A stretch of DNA of 50,678 bases from an uncultured Cocleimonas sp. (GCF_947495625.1 NZ_CANLZW010000034.1:1-50678); one strand, 5' to 3'. Shown: positions 28,900 to 37,932, counted from the first letter of the stretch. Notes: generated by a model not told the origin, from the sequence alone. Made by a program: numbers and translations.

Positions 28900-29718
28900 G
28901 TGATACAAGACCCTTTAACAGAGCTACCAGCTGAAAATACGAGAAGCGAAAATTACTACTGGGGATTTTGGGCAACTTTAGCTTTAACCATCCTCATTTT
29001 TATCGTCTTTTCTATATTTCAATCATTGTTCTTAGTAGCCTATGTGTTAGTGATTGAAGGCGTTTCGATAGGTGATGCTTTTCAATCTGATTCAACCGTA
29101 GGCTTAGATAACTTACTCAAAAACTACGCTTTAAACGGTGATGCCATAAGTATTTCACAAATACCTTCGGCAATCATAGGTATCGCTTTAGTTATTTTGT
29201 TTGTATTTATTCGTCTTAACACTATCCGTAAAACTACAGGCGTTAATACTTTTGGCATTAAAGAATACCTAGGTTTTCACAAGCCGACACTCAAGCATGT
29301 ACTACAGTTTTTAGGGTTGATGATTCTAGCCATGGTGCTGATGGAAGCGATCAATATCTGGCTAGATCGACCCACGCCTGAATTCATGACTCGCTTATAT
29401 TCGAGTACCAATAACTTACCATTACTCTGGATTGCAGTTGGTATATCAGCACCTATTTTTGAGGAAATCCTTTTCCGTGGTTTCTTTTTTGAAGGTCTAC
29501 GTAACAGTGTTTTTGGTACTTTAGGCGCGATACTACTGACATCCGCCACCTGGGCTATCATTCACATGCAATATGGCTGGTTTGAAATTATCAGCATTTT
29601 CCTTATCGGTATTCTATTAGCCATTGCCAAACTCAAGACTAAATCACTTTATATTCCAATCGCTATGCATATGTTAATGAATTTAACCGCAAGCCTCGGC
29701 ATGGAACTGGGTTTATAA
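28900..29718 (+). CDS. CPBP-family intramembrane metalloprotease
   Basis: The protein has 272 residues and about seven hydrophobic segments. The CPBP (CaaX protease and bacteriocin-processing) motifs are present: FEEILFRGFFFEGLR with the Glu-Glu pair, then ATWAIIHMQYG and MHMLMNLT with metal-ligand histidines. Known members are membrane proteases or maturation and immunity factors; the substrate here is unknown. The start is a GTG, 5 bases after the RDD gene, suggesting co-expression. Confidence 0.87.
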   Translation: MIQDPLTELPAENTRSENYYWGFWATLALTILIFIVFSIFQSLFLVAYVLVIEGVSIGDAFQSDSTVGLDNLLKNYALNGDAISISQIPSAIIGIALVILFVFIRLNTIRKTTGVNTFGIKEYLGFHKPTLKHVLQFLGLMILAMVLMEAINIWLDRPTPEFMTRLYSSTNNLPLLWIAVGISAPIFEEILFRGFFFEGLRNSVFGTLGAILLTSATWAIIHMQYGWFEIISIFLIGILLAIAKLKTKSLYIPIAMHMLMNLTASLGMELGL

Positions 29719-29876
29719 TAATCAGAAATTAGCTTATGAAACACTCAATGTCTCATAAGCGCCCCTAATTTACCAACACTGGTTTTATGTTAAGCATTGG
29801 ATAAAAAAAAGAATATCCACCAAGTTCTTTCTACTATAATCGACCAGATATTGATTTGTTATGGGTGGAAATAACT

Positions 29877-31502
29877 ATGAGTGAACGCGATTCTATAGAT
29901 GTTGATGTAGTCATTGTTGGTGCCGGACCTGCCGGTTTATCGACTGCAATTCGACTCTCTCAACTGGCTAAAGAAAAAGGACAAGAACTGGCTATTACCG
30001 TTCTCGAAAAGGGGGCCGAAGTTGGCGCTCATTCTCTGGCTGGTGCAATCCTGGAAACGCGTGCTCTTGACGAACTCATCCCCGACTGGAAAGACAAAGG
30101 CGCACCAATCAGCACCGCAGTCACCGAAGATCATTTCACCTACCTGACAGAAAAAGGCTCGAAGAAATTACCGACGCCACCTTCCATGCATAACGAAGGA
30201 AATTACGTCATCAGCATCAGTCGTTTAACCAAATGGTTGGGCGAACAAGCAGAAGCAATGGGCATCGAAATCTACGCAGGTTTTGCTGCGGCAGAAGTTC
30301 TTTATGATGAAAACAACAAGGTTGTGGGTGTCGCTACAGGCGAAACAGGTATGGATAAAGAAGGCAATAAAACCCCTTCTTACGACCCGGGAATGGAGTT
30401 ACGCGCAAAACTTACCATCGTTGCGGAAGGCTGCCGTGGTTCATTGAGTCGCGTATTAATCGATCACTATGACTTGGCGAAAGATTCTTCACCGCAAACA
30501 TACGGCCTCGGCATCAAAGAAGTTTGGGAAGTTAAACCAGAAAAACACACAATGGGTAAAACATTACATACCATTGGCTGGCCATTAAAGAGCGATACCT
30601 ACGGCGGTTCTTTCCTCTATCACATGGAAAAGAATCTGGTCGCAGTAGGGTTCGTAGTCGGTCTGGATTATACCAACCCATACCTTAGTCCTTTCGAAGA
30701 ATTTCAGCGCTTTAAAAATCACCCATCAATTAGACCACTTTTTGAAGATGGCCAACGCCTCAGCTATGGCGCGCGCGCTATCGTAGAAGGCGGTTTACAG
30801 TCTCTACCAAAATTAGATTTTCCGGGTGGATTACTGATTGGGGACGCTGCTGGCTTCCTCAATGTAGCGAAAATCAAAGGCATTCATACGGCAATGAAAA
30901 GTGGCATGCTAGCTGCAGAAGCGACATTTGCTGCGCTGGAAAAAGACGCATTTGACTCTGTCTCTTATGAAGCGGCTTTCAAAAATTCATGGATGCACGA
31001 AGAACTGCACAAAGTACGCAATATACGCCCAGGCTTCAGCAAAGGTTTATTGCTCGGTTTAGCCAACGCAGGCTTAACTGCTTATGTGACTCGCGGTAAA
31101 GAGCCATGGACGATGACCCACCATGCGGACCATCTGCAACTGAAGAAGAAAACAGACGTCGAAAAAATCGAATACCCAGCGCCTGACGGAAAAGTCACGT
31201 TTGATCGTTTGTCGTCGGTGTATTTATCCAATACGTTCCACGATGAAAACCAGCCGATTCACCTAAAACTGAAAGATCAAAAAATCGCGATTGATACCAA
31301 TCTTGATCTTTATGATTCACCTGAATCACGTTATTGCCCTGCCGCTGTATACGAGATTGTAGAAGAAGAGGATGGTTCAAAAGCGTTGCTCATCAACTCT
31401 CAAAACTGCGTGCATTGTAAAACCTGTGACATCAAAGACCCAACGCAGAATATCGTTTGGACCACACCAGAGAGTGGCGGACCGATGTACAGCAATATGT
31501 AA
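29877..31502 (+). CDS. electron transfer flavoprotein-ubiquinone oxidoreductase
   Basis: ETF-QO passes electrons from reduced ETF to ubiquinone at the inner membrane. The 541-residue protein starts MSERDSIDVDVVIVGAGPAG, with the FAD Rossmann motif near residue 15. GDAAGFLNVAKIKGIHTAMKSG is the second FAD motif. A C-terminal [4Fe-4S] ferredoxin-like domain holds YCPAAVYE and NCVHCKTCDIKDP. The ATG at 29877 follows a GGGTGGAA ribosome site, so the in-frame TTG seven codons upstream is rejected. The matching etfB-etfA genes lie about 7 kb away on the other strand. Confidence 0.96.
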   Translation: MSERDSIDVDVVIVGAGPAGLSTAIRLSQLAKEKGQELAITVLEKGAEVGAHSLAGAILETRALDELIPDWKDKGAPISTAVTEDHFTYLTEKGSKKLPTPPSMHNEGNYVISISRLTKWLGEQAEAMGIEIYAGFAAAEVLYDENNKVVGVATGETGMDKEGNKTPSYDPGMELRAKLTIVAEGCRGSLSRVLIDHYDLAKDSSPQTYGLGIKEVWEVKPEKHTMGKTLHTIGWPLKSDTYGGSFLYHMEKNLVAVGFVVGLDYTNPYLSPFEEFQRFKNHPSIRPLFEDGQRLSYGARAIVEGGLQSLPKLDFPGGLLIGDAAGFLNVAKIKGIHTAMKSGMLAAEATFAALEKDAFDSVSYEAAFKNSWMHEELHKVRNIRPGFSKGLLLGLANAGLTAYVTRGKEPWTMTHHADHLQLKKKTDVEKIEYPAPDGKVTFDRLSSVYLSNTFHDENQPIHLKLKDQKIAIDTNLDLYDSPESRYCPAAVYEIVEEEDGSKALLINSQNCVHCKTCDIKDPTQNIVWTTPESGGPMYSNM

Positions 31503-31520
31503 TAGCTGATTAACTAATCA

Positions 31521-31573
31521 GATACTAAAATGCCACAATTTTGAACATCAAGGTTGTGGCATTTTAGTATCTG
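31521..31573. terminator. bidirectional stem-loop terminator after ETF-QO
   Basis: Two 19-base arms (31521-31539 and 31555-31573) are perfect reverse complements around a 15-base loop. The stem contains A-rich and T-rich ends, so either strand could terminate. It lies 18 bases after the ETF-QO stop. Confidence 0.65.
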
Positions 31574-31604
31574 GATTCGTCATTAAAACTTAGTTAGCAT
31601 AAAG

Positions 31605-31633
31605 TCACCCCCCTACTTTAGAGGCTTTTTTTA
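31605..31633 (+). repeat. dispersed 3'-end repeat, copy 7
   Basis: GTCACCCCCCTACTTTAG then AGGCTTTTTTT, 102 bases after the ETF-QO stop and only 6 bases before the next ATG. AAAGT just before and ACTTT within it can pair. Confidence 0.85.
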
Positions 31634-31639
31634 TATCCC

Positions 31640-32554
31640 ATGGAAAAACCACACGACATCTTTTCCAAACAACTGAACGCATTGTTAGAACCGATCACGT
31701 CAGTCAGGGATAAAGCATTAAAACTCATAATCCATGCTGGCACACCCAAAACCGGAACCACCAGCTTACAAACTTATCTGGATAAGAAACAACGCAAACT
31801 CAGGGGCAAAGGGATTCTATATCCGCATAACCTGCAAAAATTGCAAAATACCCATGCACCCAAACACCAATGGTTCGAGAAAAACCTGATCACTACTCAT
31901 CACGAAAACTTTCTGGAAAATTTCAAAAATATCCTGTCACAGGTCAACGAAAACACCCACACCATAATCCTGTCATCTGAAGGAATTTATAATTACTGGT
32001 GGGATTTTCCCGAGGCATCCAAAGACCTTTTAAGAGAATTGAATAAATGCTTCAACATAGAAATCTGGATATGGTTTCGCGAACCACTGGCGTTTATCGA
32101 AAGTTATTACAAACAATGTATACGTAACCCGCAAATAGAGAATAACCCCTGTTATGGCAAAGACTTATCTCTATCCGAAATGTTAGACTTTAAGTGGTTT
32201 TCACAGCATTTAGACTATCAGGGTTTTGTCTCAGATTGCCAAAGCCTGTTTGGTGAAAACAAAATCTCGGTATTCAACTATGAAGGAGATGTAGTTCAGG
32301 AAGTTATTCAGAAACTTGGTTTAGCCACGCCGCATGATAATCCTACACCTCGCAAAAACCAGAGTTTGAATAGTGCGTCGATATCAATACTCAGAACAAT
32401 CAATAGCTACAACATAAAAGCAAAAGATAAAGAGTTATTGATTCCGCCTTTAAAAGCGATGAATGAAATCCTTGGTGAATATGCTTTAGAAACATTGATG
32501 GATGATGCAACCAGAAGGAAAGTTCTGGAACTGGCTCAGCCCATAGAATTTTAG
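31640..32554 (+). CDS. sulfotransferase-like P-loop protein
   Basis: The 304-residue protein resembles PAPS-dependent sulfotransferases. HAGTPKTGTTSLQTYL near residue 32 matches the 5'-phosphosulfate binding loop. WFREPLAFIESYYKQ near residue 145 matches the 3'-phosphate site with Arg and Ser. The acceptor is unknown. The ATG lies 6 bases after the T-run of repeat copy 7 and has no visible ribosome site, so a later start is possible. Its stop codon shares its last base with repeat copy 8. The gene is thus bracketed by two direct repeat copies and may be an acquired unit. Confidence 0.75.
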   Translation: MEKPHDIFSKQLNALLEPITSVRDKALKLIIHAGTPKTGTTSLQTYLDKKQRKLRGKGILYPHNLQKLQNTHAPKHQWFEKNLITTHHENFLENFKNILSQVNENTHTIILSSEGIYNYWWDFPEASKDLLRELNKCFNIEIWIWFREPLAFIESYYKQCIRNPQIENNPCYGKDLSLSEMLDFKWFSQHLDYQGFVSDCQSLFGENKISVFNYEGDVVQEVIQKLGLATPHDNPTPRKNQSLNSASISILRTINSYNIKAKDKELLIPPLKAMNEILGEYALETLMDDATRRKVLELAQPIEF

Positions 32555-32583
32555 TCACCCCCCTACTTTGAGGCACTTTTTTT
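32554..32583 (+). repeat. dispersed 3'-end repeat, copy 8 (overlaps a stop codon)
   Basis: GTCACCCCCCTACTTTG then AGGCACTTTTTTT. Its first G is the last base of the sulfotransferase TAG stop. An inverted partner lies 57 bases downstream. Confidence 0.88.
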
Positions 32584-32640
32584 GTAGATTGTATTTTTAA
32601 AGACTCACAAAATTGGCAACGACAATGGCAACGATTAATT

Positions 32641-32665
32641 AAACGCCTGTAAGTACGGGGGTGAC
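32641..32665 (-). repeat. dispersed 3'-end repeat, copy 8' (inverted partner)
   Basis: The plus strand reads AAACGCCTGTAAGTAC then GGGGGTGAC, the reverse orientation of copy 8 with a few changes. The pair could fold into a long imperfect stem-loop with a 57-base loop. Confidence 0.75.
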
Positions 32666-32767
32666 TTTTTAATAAAAATATCACGGCCTTTTACTTTTAT
32701 TTGATTGCTCACAAAGAATATTTACACTACGCTACCCGCTTTTTAAATTATTAGATATTCTTATACT

Positions 32768-33640
32768 ATGATCAAACGAACCCTCATCGCGGCAATTTTG
32801 TTTTTTACGATAAACACGGCTGCCACTGCGAAACCTTTTGTTTTTACCGCTATTCCTGATCAGGATGAAACAGCTTTGAAAGAGCGTTTTGATAATGTCG
32901 CTGTTTATTTGAGCAGAGCGCTTGATCATGAAGTGAAATTTGTTCCGGTTAAGTCGTATGCTGCAAGTGTTACCGCTTTCCGCAATGATGACGTGCAGTT
33001 AGCATGGTTTGGCGGATTGTCTGGTGTTCGCGCACGTTTATTATCAGAAGGTTCTCAGGCGATCGCACAGGGCGCTGAAGACCCTACGTTTAAAAGTTAC
33101 TTCATCGCGCATACTGGCGTTGTGAGCAAAGATAATGACAGTAAGTCAGAAAAAATGCCTGAGTCTATTCTCAATAAAACCTTCACCTTTGGTTCTAAGG
33201 GTTCTACTTCTGGACGTTTGATGCCCGAATATCATCTACGTAAACAATTTAATAAAGCACCTGAAAAAATCTTCGAAAAAGTAGGTTTCAGTGGCAATCA
33301 TTCTCGCACGATTGCGTTGGTTCAGTCTGGTGCTTATCAGGTAGGAGCAGTTAACTACAAGGTATGGGAAAGAGAATTATCAGAAGGAAAAATTGATACT
33401 GATAAGGTTTCAGTTATTTGGGAAACACCTGATTACCCGGATTACCAGTGGAGTATTCGTGGAGATGCAGACAAAGTATACGGCGAAGGTTTTACCGCTA
33501 AAGTAACTCAGGCTTTAATCGACATTAAAGACAAAAGCATTCTGGATGCCTTCCCTCGTTCTGGTTTTATTCCTGCAAGTAATGCGGATTTCCAACCGGT
33601 ATTGGATGTCGCTAAAGAGATTGGTCTAATCGACCAGTAA
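32768..33640 (+). CDS. PhnD-type periplasmic binding protein (putative selenate/phosphonate family)
   Basis: This solute-binding protein of 290 residues has a signal peptide to about residue 21 (TAATA-KP). The PhnD-like fold is shown by AIPDQDETALKERFDNVAVYLS, VQLAWFGGLSGVRAR, and the anion-site region TFGSKGSTSGRLMPEYHLR. It looks closest to the clade called putative selenate ABC transporter binding protein (TIGR04553), related to phosphonate binders. The ligand is therefore uncertain: selenate, another oxyanion or an organophosphonate. It is followed 7 bases later by the ATPase gene. Confidence 0.82.
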   Translation: MIKRTLIAAILFFTINTAATAKPFVFTAIPDQDETALKERFDNVAVYLSRALDHEVKFVPVKSYAASVTAFRNDDVQLAWFGGLSGVRARLLSEGSQAIAQGAEDPTFKSYFIAHTGVVSKDNDSKSEKMPESILNKTFTFGSKGSTSGRLMPEYHLRKQFNKAPEKIFEKVGFSGNHSRTIALVQSGAYQVGAVNYKVWERELSEGKIDTDKVSVIWETPDYPDYQWSIRGDADKVYGEGFTAKVTQALIDIKDKSILDAFPRSGFIPASNADFQPVLDVAKEIGLIDQ

Positions 33641-33647
33641 CACGCGC

Positions 33648-34325
33648 TTGTCTTTATTTGATCTGCAGGACGTAAGTATTAGCTATGACGAAACAGTCGT
33701 TTTAGCGAATCTTAACCTAACCATCCATGCAGGTGAACGAATCGCTCTTCTTGGTAAGAGCGGTTCGGGTAAGTCCACCTTACTGCGCTATCTTTACGAA
33801 TTATCTTCAGCGCAAAAAACACACAAGCCTTCCAATCAATGTGCGTGGGCGCCACAAGCACCGGCTTTGTCCCAAAGCTTAAGTGTTTACCATAATGTCT
33901 ATATGGGCCGTTTAAACGAGTATCCCACTTGGCGAAATCTGTGGAATTTAATTCGTCCTTTTGAAAATAATGTCACTGAAATTAAACAACTGTTAGACGT
34001 GCTTCGCTTAAAAGACGAATGTTTCAACAAAGTAAATGCCTTATCGGGCGGACAGCAACAACGTACTGGACTGGCGCGCGCTCTGTATCAGGAAAAACCC
34101 GTATTATTGGCAGATGAACCCGTTTCAGCTGTGGATGAATACCAGGCAGAAGAAATCATTAAGTGCCTTCAATCCTATAGCCAAACCATCATTTTAGGCT
34201 TACATGATAGTTATCTGGCGCTAAATCATTGCGATCGGATTATCGGTTTAAAAGATGGCAAGGTTCTGGTCGACTCGCCATCGAGTCAATTAACCATGGC
34301 TGATCTGGCCTGTTTGTATCAGTAG
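33648..34325 (+). CDS. PhnC-like ABC transporter ATPase
   Basis: This cytosolic ATPase of 225 residues is shorter than typical PhnC. Motifs are Walker A LLGKSGSGKSTLL near residue 35, signature LSGGQQQR and Walker B VLLADEPVSAVD, with a switch histidine in LGLHD. The start is a TTG at 33648 without a clear ribosome site, right after the binding-protein stop, so translation is probably coupled. It works with the double permease that follows 12 bases after its stop. Confidence 0.87.
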   Translation: MSLFDLQDVSISYDETVVLANLNLTIHAGERIALLGKSGSGKSTLLRYLYELSSAQKTHKPSNQCAWAPQAPALSQSLSVYHNVYMGRLNEYPTWRNLWNLIRPFENNVTEIKQLLDVLRLKDECFNKVNALSGGQQQRTGLARALYQEKPVLLADEPVSAVDEYQAEEIIKCLQSYSQTIILGLHDSYLALNHCDRIIGLKDGKVLVDSPSSQLTMADLACLYQ

Positions 34326-34337
34326 ATCTTTGCTGTT

Positions 34338-35834
34338 ATGCAAAACCCATTGACTATCTTTTCTGCTAACTTGTCTTACCGTAACGTTTCAATACTGTTT
34401 GTTGTGATTGCACTATTGTGCATTCCATTTGCAGATTTAAGTATATACAACGTAGACCCGTGGCAGGAATTAAGGCGTTTTGGCGCAGCGATACTCAACC
34501 CCGATATTGGTGATATCAGCATCTTGTTGAATGCTTTATTACAAACGCTCAGCTTCGCATTGATTGGGGTTTTTCTTGGGGTAGTTTGTGCAATACCGCT
34601 CAGTTATTTATACCGTTTTTCTATGATTCGTGGCTTGTGTGCATTTCTTCGCGCTATTCACGAATTGTTCTGGGCGCTCATCTTTTTACAAGTGTTTGGT
34701 CTACATCCGTTAACCGGCATTTTGGCGCTTGCTATTCCTTATGCCGCAACCTTTGCCAAAGTCTATGCAGAAATTATTGAAGAAGCTGATCACTCAGTGA
34801 TCAAAGCCCTACCTTCCAACACTGGACGTTTAAATCAGTTTTTCTACGGTTTGCTCCCTGATGTTTGGCAGGCGCTAAAAACCTATACATCGTATCGTTT
34901 TGAATGCGGCTTGCGCAGCAGCGTGATTCTGGGTTTTATTGGTCTACCAACTTTGGGATTCTACCTTGAATCATCATTCATGCAGGGCGATTATTCCTAC
35001 GTCGTGGTGTTATTACTGGTGTTTTATCTCTTGATTGCCAGCATCCGATATTGGTTACGACCGTTATTGATGCCCGTGTATTTTGCAATCGCAGCTTATA
35101 CCGTATTGACCGATCAACATGATTTCAAATGGTCGAATGTGTATCGATTTTTTACTCAGGATATCATCCCTTCACCTATTCGAGGCGCAAAAGAAGGTAG
35201 CTTTAACGATCTGTGGCACTGGTTTAGCAACATTATGCAGGATCAGGCCATACCGGGAATTATCAATACCTTACTACTGACACAAATTGCATTGGTAGTG
35301 ACTGGCATTCTGACCTTAATGGTTTATCCGCTGATATCGAAACACTTTCAAAACAGGATCGGTCAAGGTTTTGGACATGTCGCCTTAGTCATCATGCGCT
35401 CCACACCCGAATACATTCTGGCATTTATTCTATTGCAGTTTTTTGGGCCGTCAATGCTACCTGCCGTGATTGCTTTAGCATTACATAACGCAGGGATTAT
35501 CGGACACTTAGTGGGTAATCAATCGAATACGTTAGACGTAAGAATAGATGCGCCTAAAGGCCTAAACCTTTATGCGTACGAACTCACTCCGCGAATTTAT
35601 GGCAACTTTCTGGCTTACCTTTTTTATCGCTGGGAAATCATCCTGAGAGAAACGGCGATCATGGGCTTACTTGGCATTGCCACGCTGGGCTTCTATATCG
35701 ATAACGCCATGCAAGACCTACGCTTCGATCGCGCATTACTGCTGATACTAATCACTGCGTTACTTAATATGAGCGTAGACGCCATCTCACGTCTGTTGAG
35801 ACGCAAGAGTACCAACACGCCTAAACAGCGATAA
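34338..35834 (+). CDS. fused double PhnE-like ABC permease
   Basis: The 498-residue inner-membrane protein contains two tandem copies of the PhnE-type permease domain. The first spans about residues 60-240, with RSSVILGFIGLPTLGFYLESS at its end. The second spans about 300-485, with the parallel RETAIMGLLGIATLGFYIDNA. Most PhnE proteins carry one such domain and dimerise, so this fusion would supply both halves of the pore in one chain. Twelve or so hydrophobic segments are visible. It completes a binding protein-ATPase-permease operon. Confidence 0.87.
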   Translation: MQNPLTIFSANLSYRNVSILFVVIALLCIPFADLSIYNVDPWQELRRFGAAILNPDIGDISILLNALLQTLSFALIGVFLGVVCAIPLSYLYRFSMIRGLCAFLRAIHELFWALIFLQVFGLHPLTGILALAIPYAATFAKVYAEIIEEADHSVIKALPSNTGRLNQFFYGLLPDVWQALKTYTSYRFECGLRSSVILGFIGLPTLGFYLESSFMQGDYSYVVVLLLVFYLLIASIRYWLRPLLMPVYFAIAAYTVLTDQHDFKWSNVYRFFTQDIIPSPIRGAKEGSFNDLWHWFSNIMQDQAIPGIINTLLLTQIALVVTGILTLMVYPLISKHFQNRIGQGFGHVALVIMRSTPEYILAFILLQFFGPSMLPAVIALALHNAGIIGHLVGNQSNTLDVRIDAPKGLNLYAYELTPRIYGNFLAYLFYRWEIILRETAIMGLLGIATLGFYIDNAMQDLRFDRALLLILITALLNMSVDAISRLLRRKSTNTPKQR

Positions 35835-35847
35835 ACCGTATTCTCGT

Positions 35848-35875
35848 TGACTAACAGGCGCTGACTAACAGACGC
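35848..35875 (+). repeat. 14-base tandem duplication
   Basis: TGACTAACAGGCGC is followed directly by TGACTAACAGACGC, one mismatch apart, 13 bases after the permease stop. It looks like a small slippage duplication. Confidence 0.6.
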
Positions 35876-35946
35876 CCATTCAAAGATTCCAGTTAAATGC
35901 CCAATAAAGCGCATAACTCGCGAATAAACCCGGAAAAAGAGTTTAA

Positions 35947-35976
35947 TTCTCGAGTTAATAAGCATTAAAACGAGAA
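35947..35976 (+). terminator. possible stem-loop after the ABC operon
   Basis: TTCTCGAGTTAA and TTAAAACGAGAA pair with two mismatches around a 6-base loop. There is no clear T-tract. It lies between the converging ABC operon and the pilin-like gene. Confidence 0.3.
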
Positions 35977-36011
35977 TATAAACAGTCGTTGTTTATTGTG
36001 AGATTACTCTA

Positions 36012-36509
36012 CTATTGAGTAACAACTTCAACTCTAACCGTATCGCTATACATACCCGGTTCAACTTCAGCTAAATACTGACCAGTTGTATTAAATTTAA
36101 TTTTTTCGGGTTTGTAATTACAAGGGACTGACATCTTGTTGTTCTGCTTTCCAGAGATATTTTTATTCCGATAATTTAATAAATAATCAGATAATTTTGT
36201 ATTGCTGCTGACATGACGCAAACCAAAATTATTATCTGTTGAAAAGTTTAAGGTGCAATCACCACTCACATTTGAGTTTAAACCCAATGTACCTAAAGAG
36301 ATTGTAGGACCGGGTTTTTGTGAGCTAGAGGGTTTAACTTGGACTTCTGAAAAATAGTGAGATGTATCAACTACTGTCCCTGAGAATTTCACATACCCGG
36401 GACTAACTACATTTAATTGAATACTTGTTTTATCTTCACCTGCAGAAACGAATTGAGTCATCACAAGTAGAGAAATGACTAGAAGCGGACTTCCTTTACG
36501 TAAATACAT
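36012..36509 (-). CDS. secreted spore-coat-U/pilin-like protein
   Basis: With the ATG at 36509 the product is 165 residues with a clear signal peptide (MYLRKGSPLLVISLLVMTQFVSA, cleavage near residue 23). The mature part is beta-rich, has two cysteines, and ends YSDTVRVEVVTQ, like the last strand of SCPU or fimbrial subunits. The likely role is a surface or extracellular structural protein. No usher or chaperone gene lies nearby, although such subunits normally need them, so it is an orphan. An upstream in-frame ATG would add 24 residues that spoil the signal peptide. Confidence 0.62.
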   Translation of the reverse strand: MYLRKGSPLLVISLLVMTQFVSAGEDKTSIQLNVVSPGYVKFSGTVVDTSHYFSEVQVKPSSSQKPGPTISLGTLGLNSNVSGDCTLNFSTDNNFGLRHVSSNTKLSDYLLNYRNKNISGKQNNKMSVPCNYKPEKIKFNTTGQYLAEVEPGMYSDTVRVEVVTQ

Positions 36510-36697
36510 TTTAACAAATTTACATTGTATTAACCAAAATACAGAATTGCATCTCGGTTGGGGCAAACGCTTACCTTGCATACAATATTATTACATAGTG
36601 ATATTTTTGCATGTTTTTCTGACAGACGGTTATAAGGACTTTGAACTTACTTTTTATTCCAGATTTACTGCTTTTTACATACCCGTATAAACAAAAA

Positions 36698-36765
36698 GTC
36701 ACCCCCCTACTTCAAGCCACTTTTTTTAACATAGATAAAAAAAGGCTTATAAGTGGGGAGGTGAC
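36698..36765. repeat. dispersed 3'-end repeat, inverted pair (copies 9 and 9')
   Basis: Copy 9 (36698-36727) reads GTCACCCCCCTACTTC then AAGCCACTTTTTTT on the plus strand. Copy 9' (36737-36765) is its reverse-strand partner with AAGGCTTATAAG and GGGGAGGTGAC. They form an imperfect 28-bp stem with a loop of about 9 bases. Copy 9' is in sense orientation 39 bases after the minus-strand aminotransferase stop. Confidence 0.85.
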
Positions 36766-36804
36766 TTTTAATAGAGCTAGTCGGTTTAGACTCGAGTACT
36801 TAAC

Positions 36805-37932
36805 CTATAAAACATCTTTTAAAGCATCATCAAGACTTGCAACCGTACGATCAATATTTTGTAATTTATCCAAACCAAATAAACCTAAACGGAAGGTTTG
36901 GTAATCTTCTCGTTCGTCACACATAAGTGGCACACCTGCTGCAATCTGCATGCCTACAGCTCCAAATTTCTTACCGGTTTGAATTCCTTCATCCTGGGTG
37001 TAACTTACTACGACACCGGGTGCTTCAAAACCTTCTGCGGCTACACTCTTAATACCTTTAGATGCTAATAGCCCTCTAACCTTTTGGCCCAGCTCGTATT
37101 GATTTTGTTTAGCTTTGTCGAAACCGTATTCGCGGGTTTCAACCATAATGTCTCGAAAGCTACGCAGTGCATCAGTTGGCATGGTTGCGTGATAAGCGTG
37201 TGCGCCACCTTCGTATGCTTGCATGATAGTGTGCCACTGCTTGAGGTTCATCGCAAAGCTTGTGCTTTCCGTTGTTTCCATCTTTGCAATTGCTGCATCA
37301 CTTAACATAACCAGACCAGCACACGGTGGACCGCTCCAGCCTTTTTGCGGTGCGCTAACTAATACGTCAACACTTGTTGCTTCCATATCTACCCAGATTG
37401 TTCCTGAGGCAATACAGTCCAGTACGAATAAACCACCCACTTCGTGAGTCGCATCGGCAACAGCTTTGATGTATTCATCAGGAAGAATCATTCCTGAAGA
37501 AGTCTCAACATGCGGTGCGAAAACCACTGCAGGCTTTTCTGCTTTGATTGTTGCGATTACATCTTCAACAGCTGCTGGTGCAAAAGGAGCTTGAGCTTCA
37601 TCTGCCGTTTGTTGCGCTTTCATCACGATATGTTCTGAAGGAATACTTCCCATATCAAATATCTGTGTCCAACGGTAACTGAACCAACCGTTACGAATCA
37701 CCAAACATTTCTCGTTAGTCGCAAATTGACGCGCTACAGATTCCATGCCGAAAGTACCACTGCCTGGGACGACAATAGCCGCTTTAGCATTGTAAACTTC
37801 TTTTAAGGTTGACGAGATATCTCTCATCACGCCTTGGAAAGACTGTGACATATGATTAAGAGCACGATCCGTATAAACAACGGAATATTCGAGTAAACCA
37901 TCCGGGTCTACGTTTGGTAATAACGCGGGCAT
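36805..37932 (-). CDS. class V aminotransferase (alanine/serine-glyoxylate aminotransferase-like)
   Basis: This PLP aminotransferase of 375 residues resembles alanine:glyoxylate and serine:pyruvate enzymes. The PLP lysine is K197 in VSAPQKGWSGPP, and VPGSGTFGMESVA near residue 55 binds the cofactor phosphate. The ATG at 37932 follows an AGGAATTC ribosome site; a longer frame adds 33 residues with no family match, so I reject it. Beside tpa and xsc, a likely role is recycling amino groups, for example alanine made by Tpa back to pyruvate, but that is inference. Confidence 0.85.
   Translation of the reverse strand: MPALLPNVDPDGLLEYSVVYTDRALNHMSQSFQGVMRDISSTLKEVYNAKAAIVVPGSGTFGMESVARQFATNEKCLVIRNGWFSYRWTQIFDMGSIPSEHIVMKAQQTADEAQAPFAPAAVEDVIATIKAEKPAVVFAPHVETSSGMILPDEYIKAVADATHEVGGLFVLDCIASGTIWVDMEATSVDVLVSAPQKGWSGPPCAGLVMLSDAAIAKMETTESTSFAMNLKQWHTIMQAYEGGAHAYHATMPTDALRSFRDIMVETREYGFDKAKQNQYELGQKVRGLLASKGIKSVAAEGFEAPGVVVSYTQDEGIQTGKKFGAVGMQIAAGVPLMCDEREDYQTFRLGLFGLDKLQNIDRTVASLDDALKDVL

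Noticed and set aside
32768-35834. ABC operon as the taurine importer of the tpa/xsc pathway
   Set aside because: The binding protein is PhnD-like and not TauA/SsuA-like, and the permease has PhnE features. The taurine genes are also 6 kb away.
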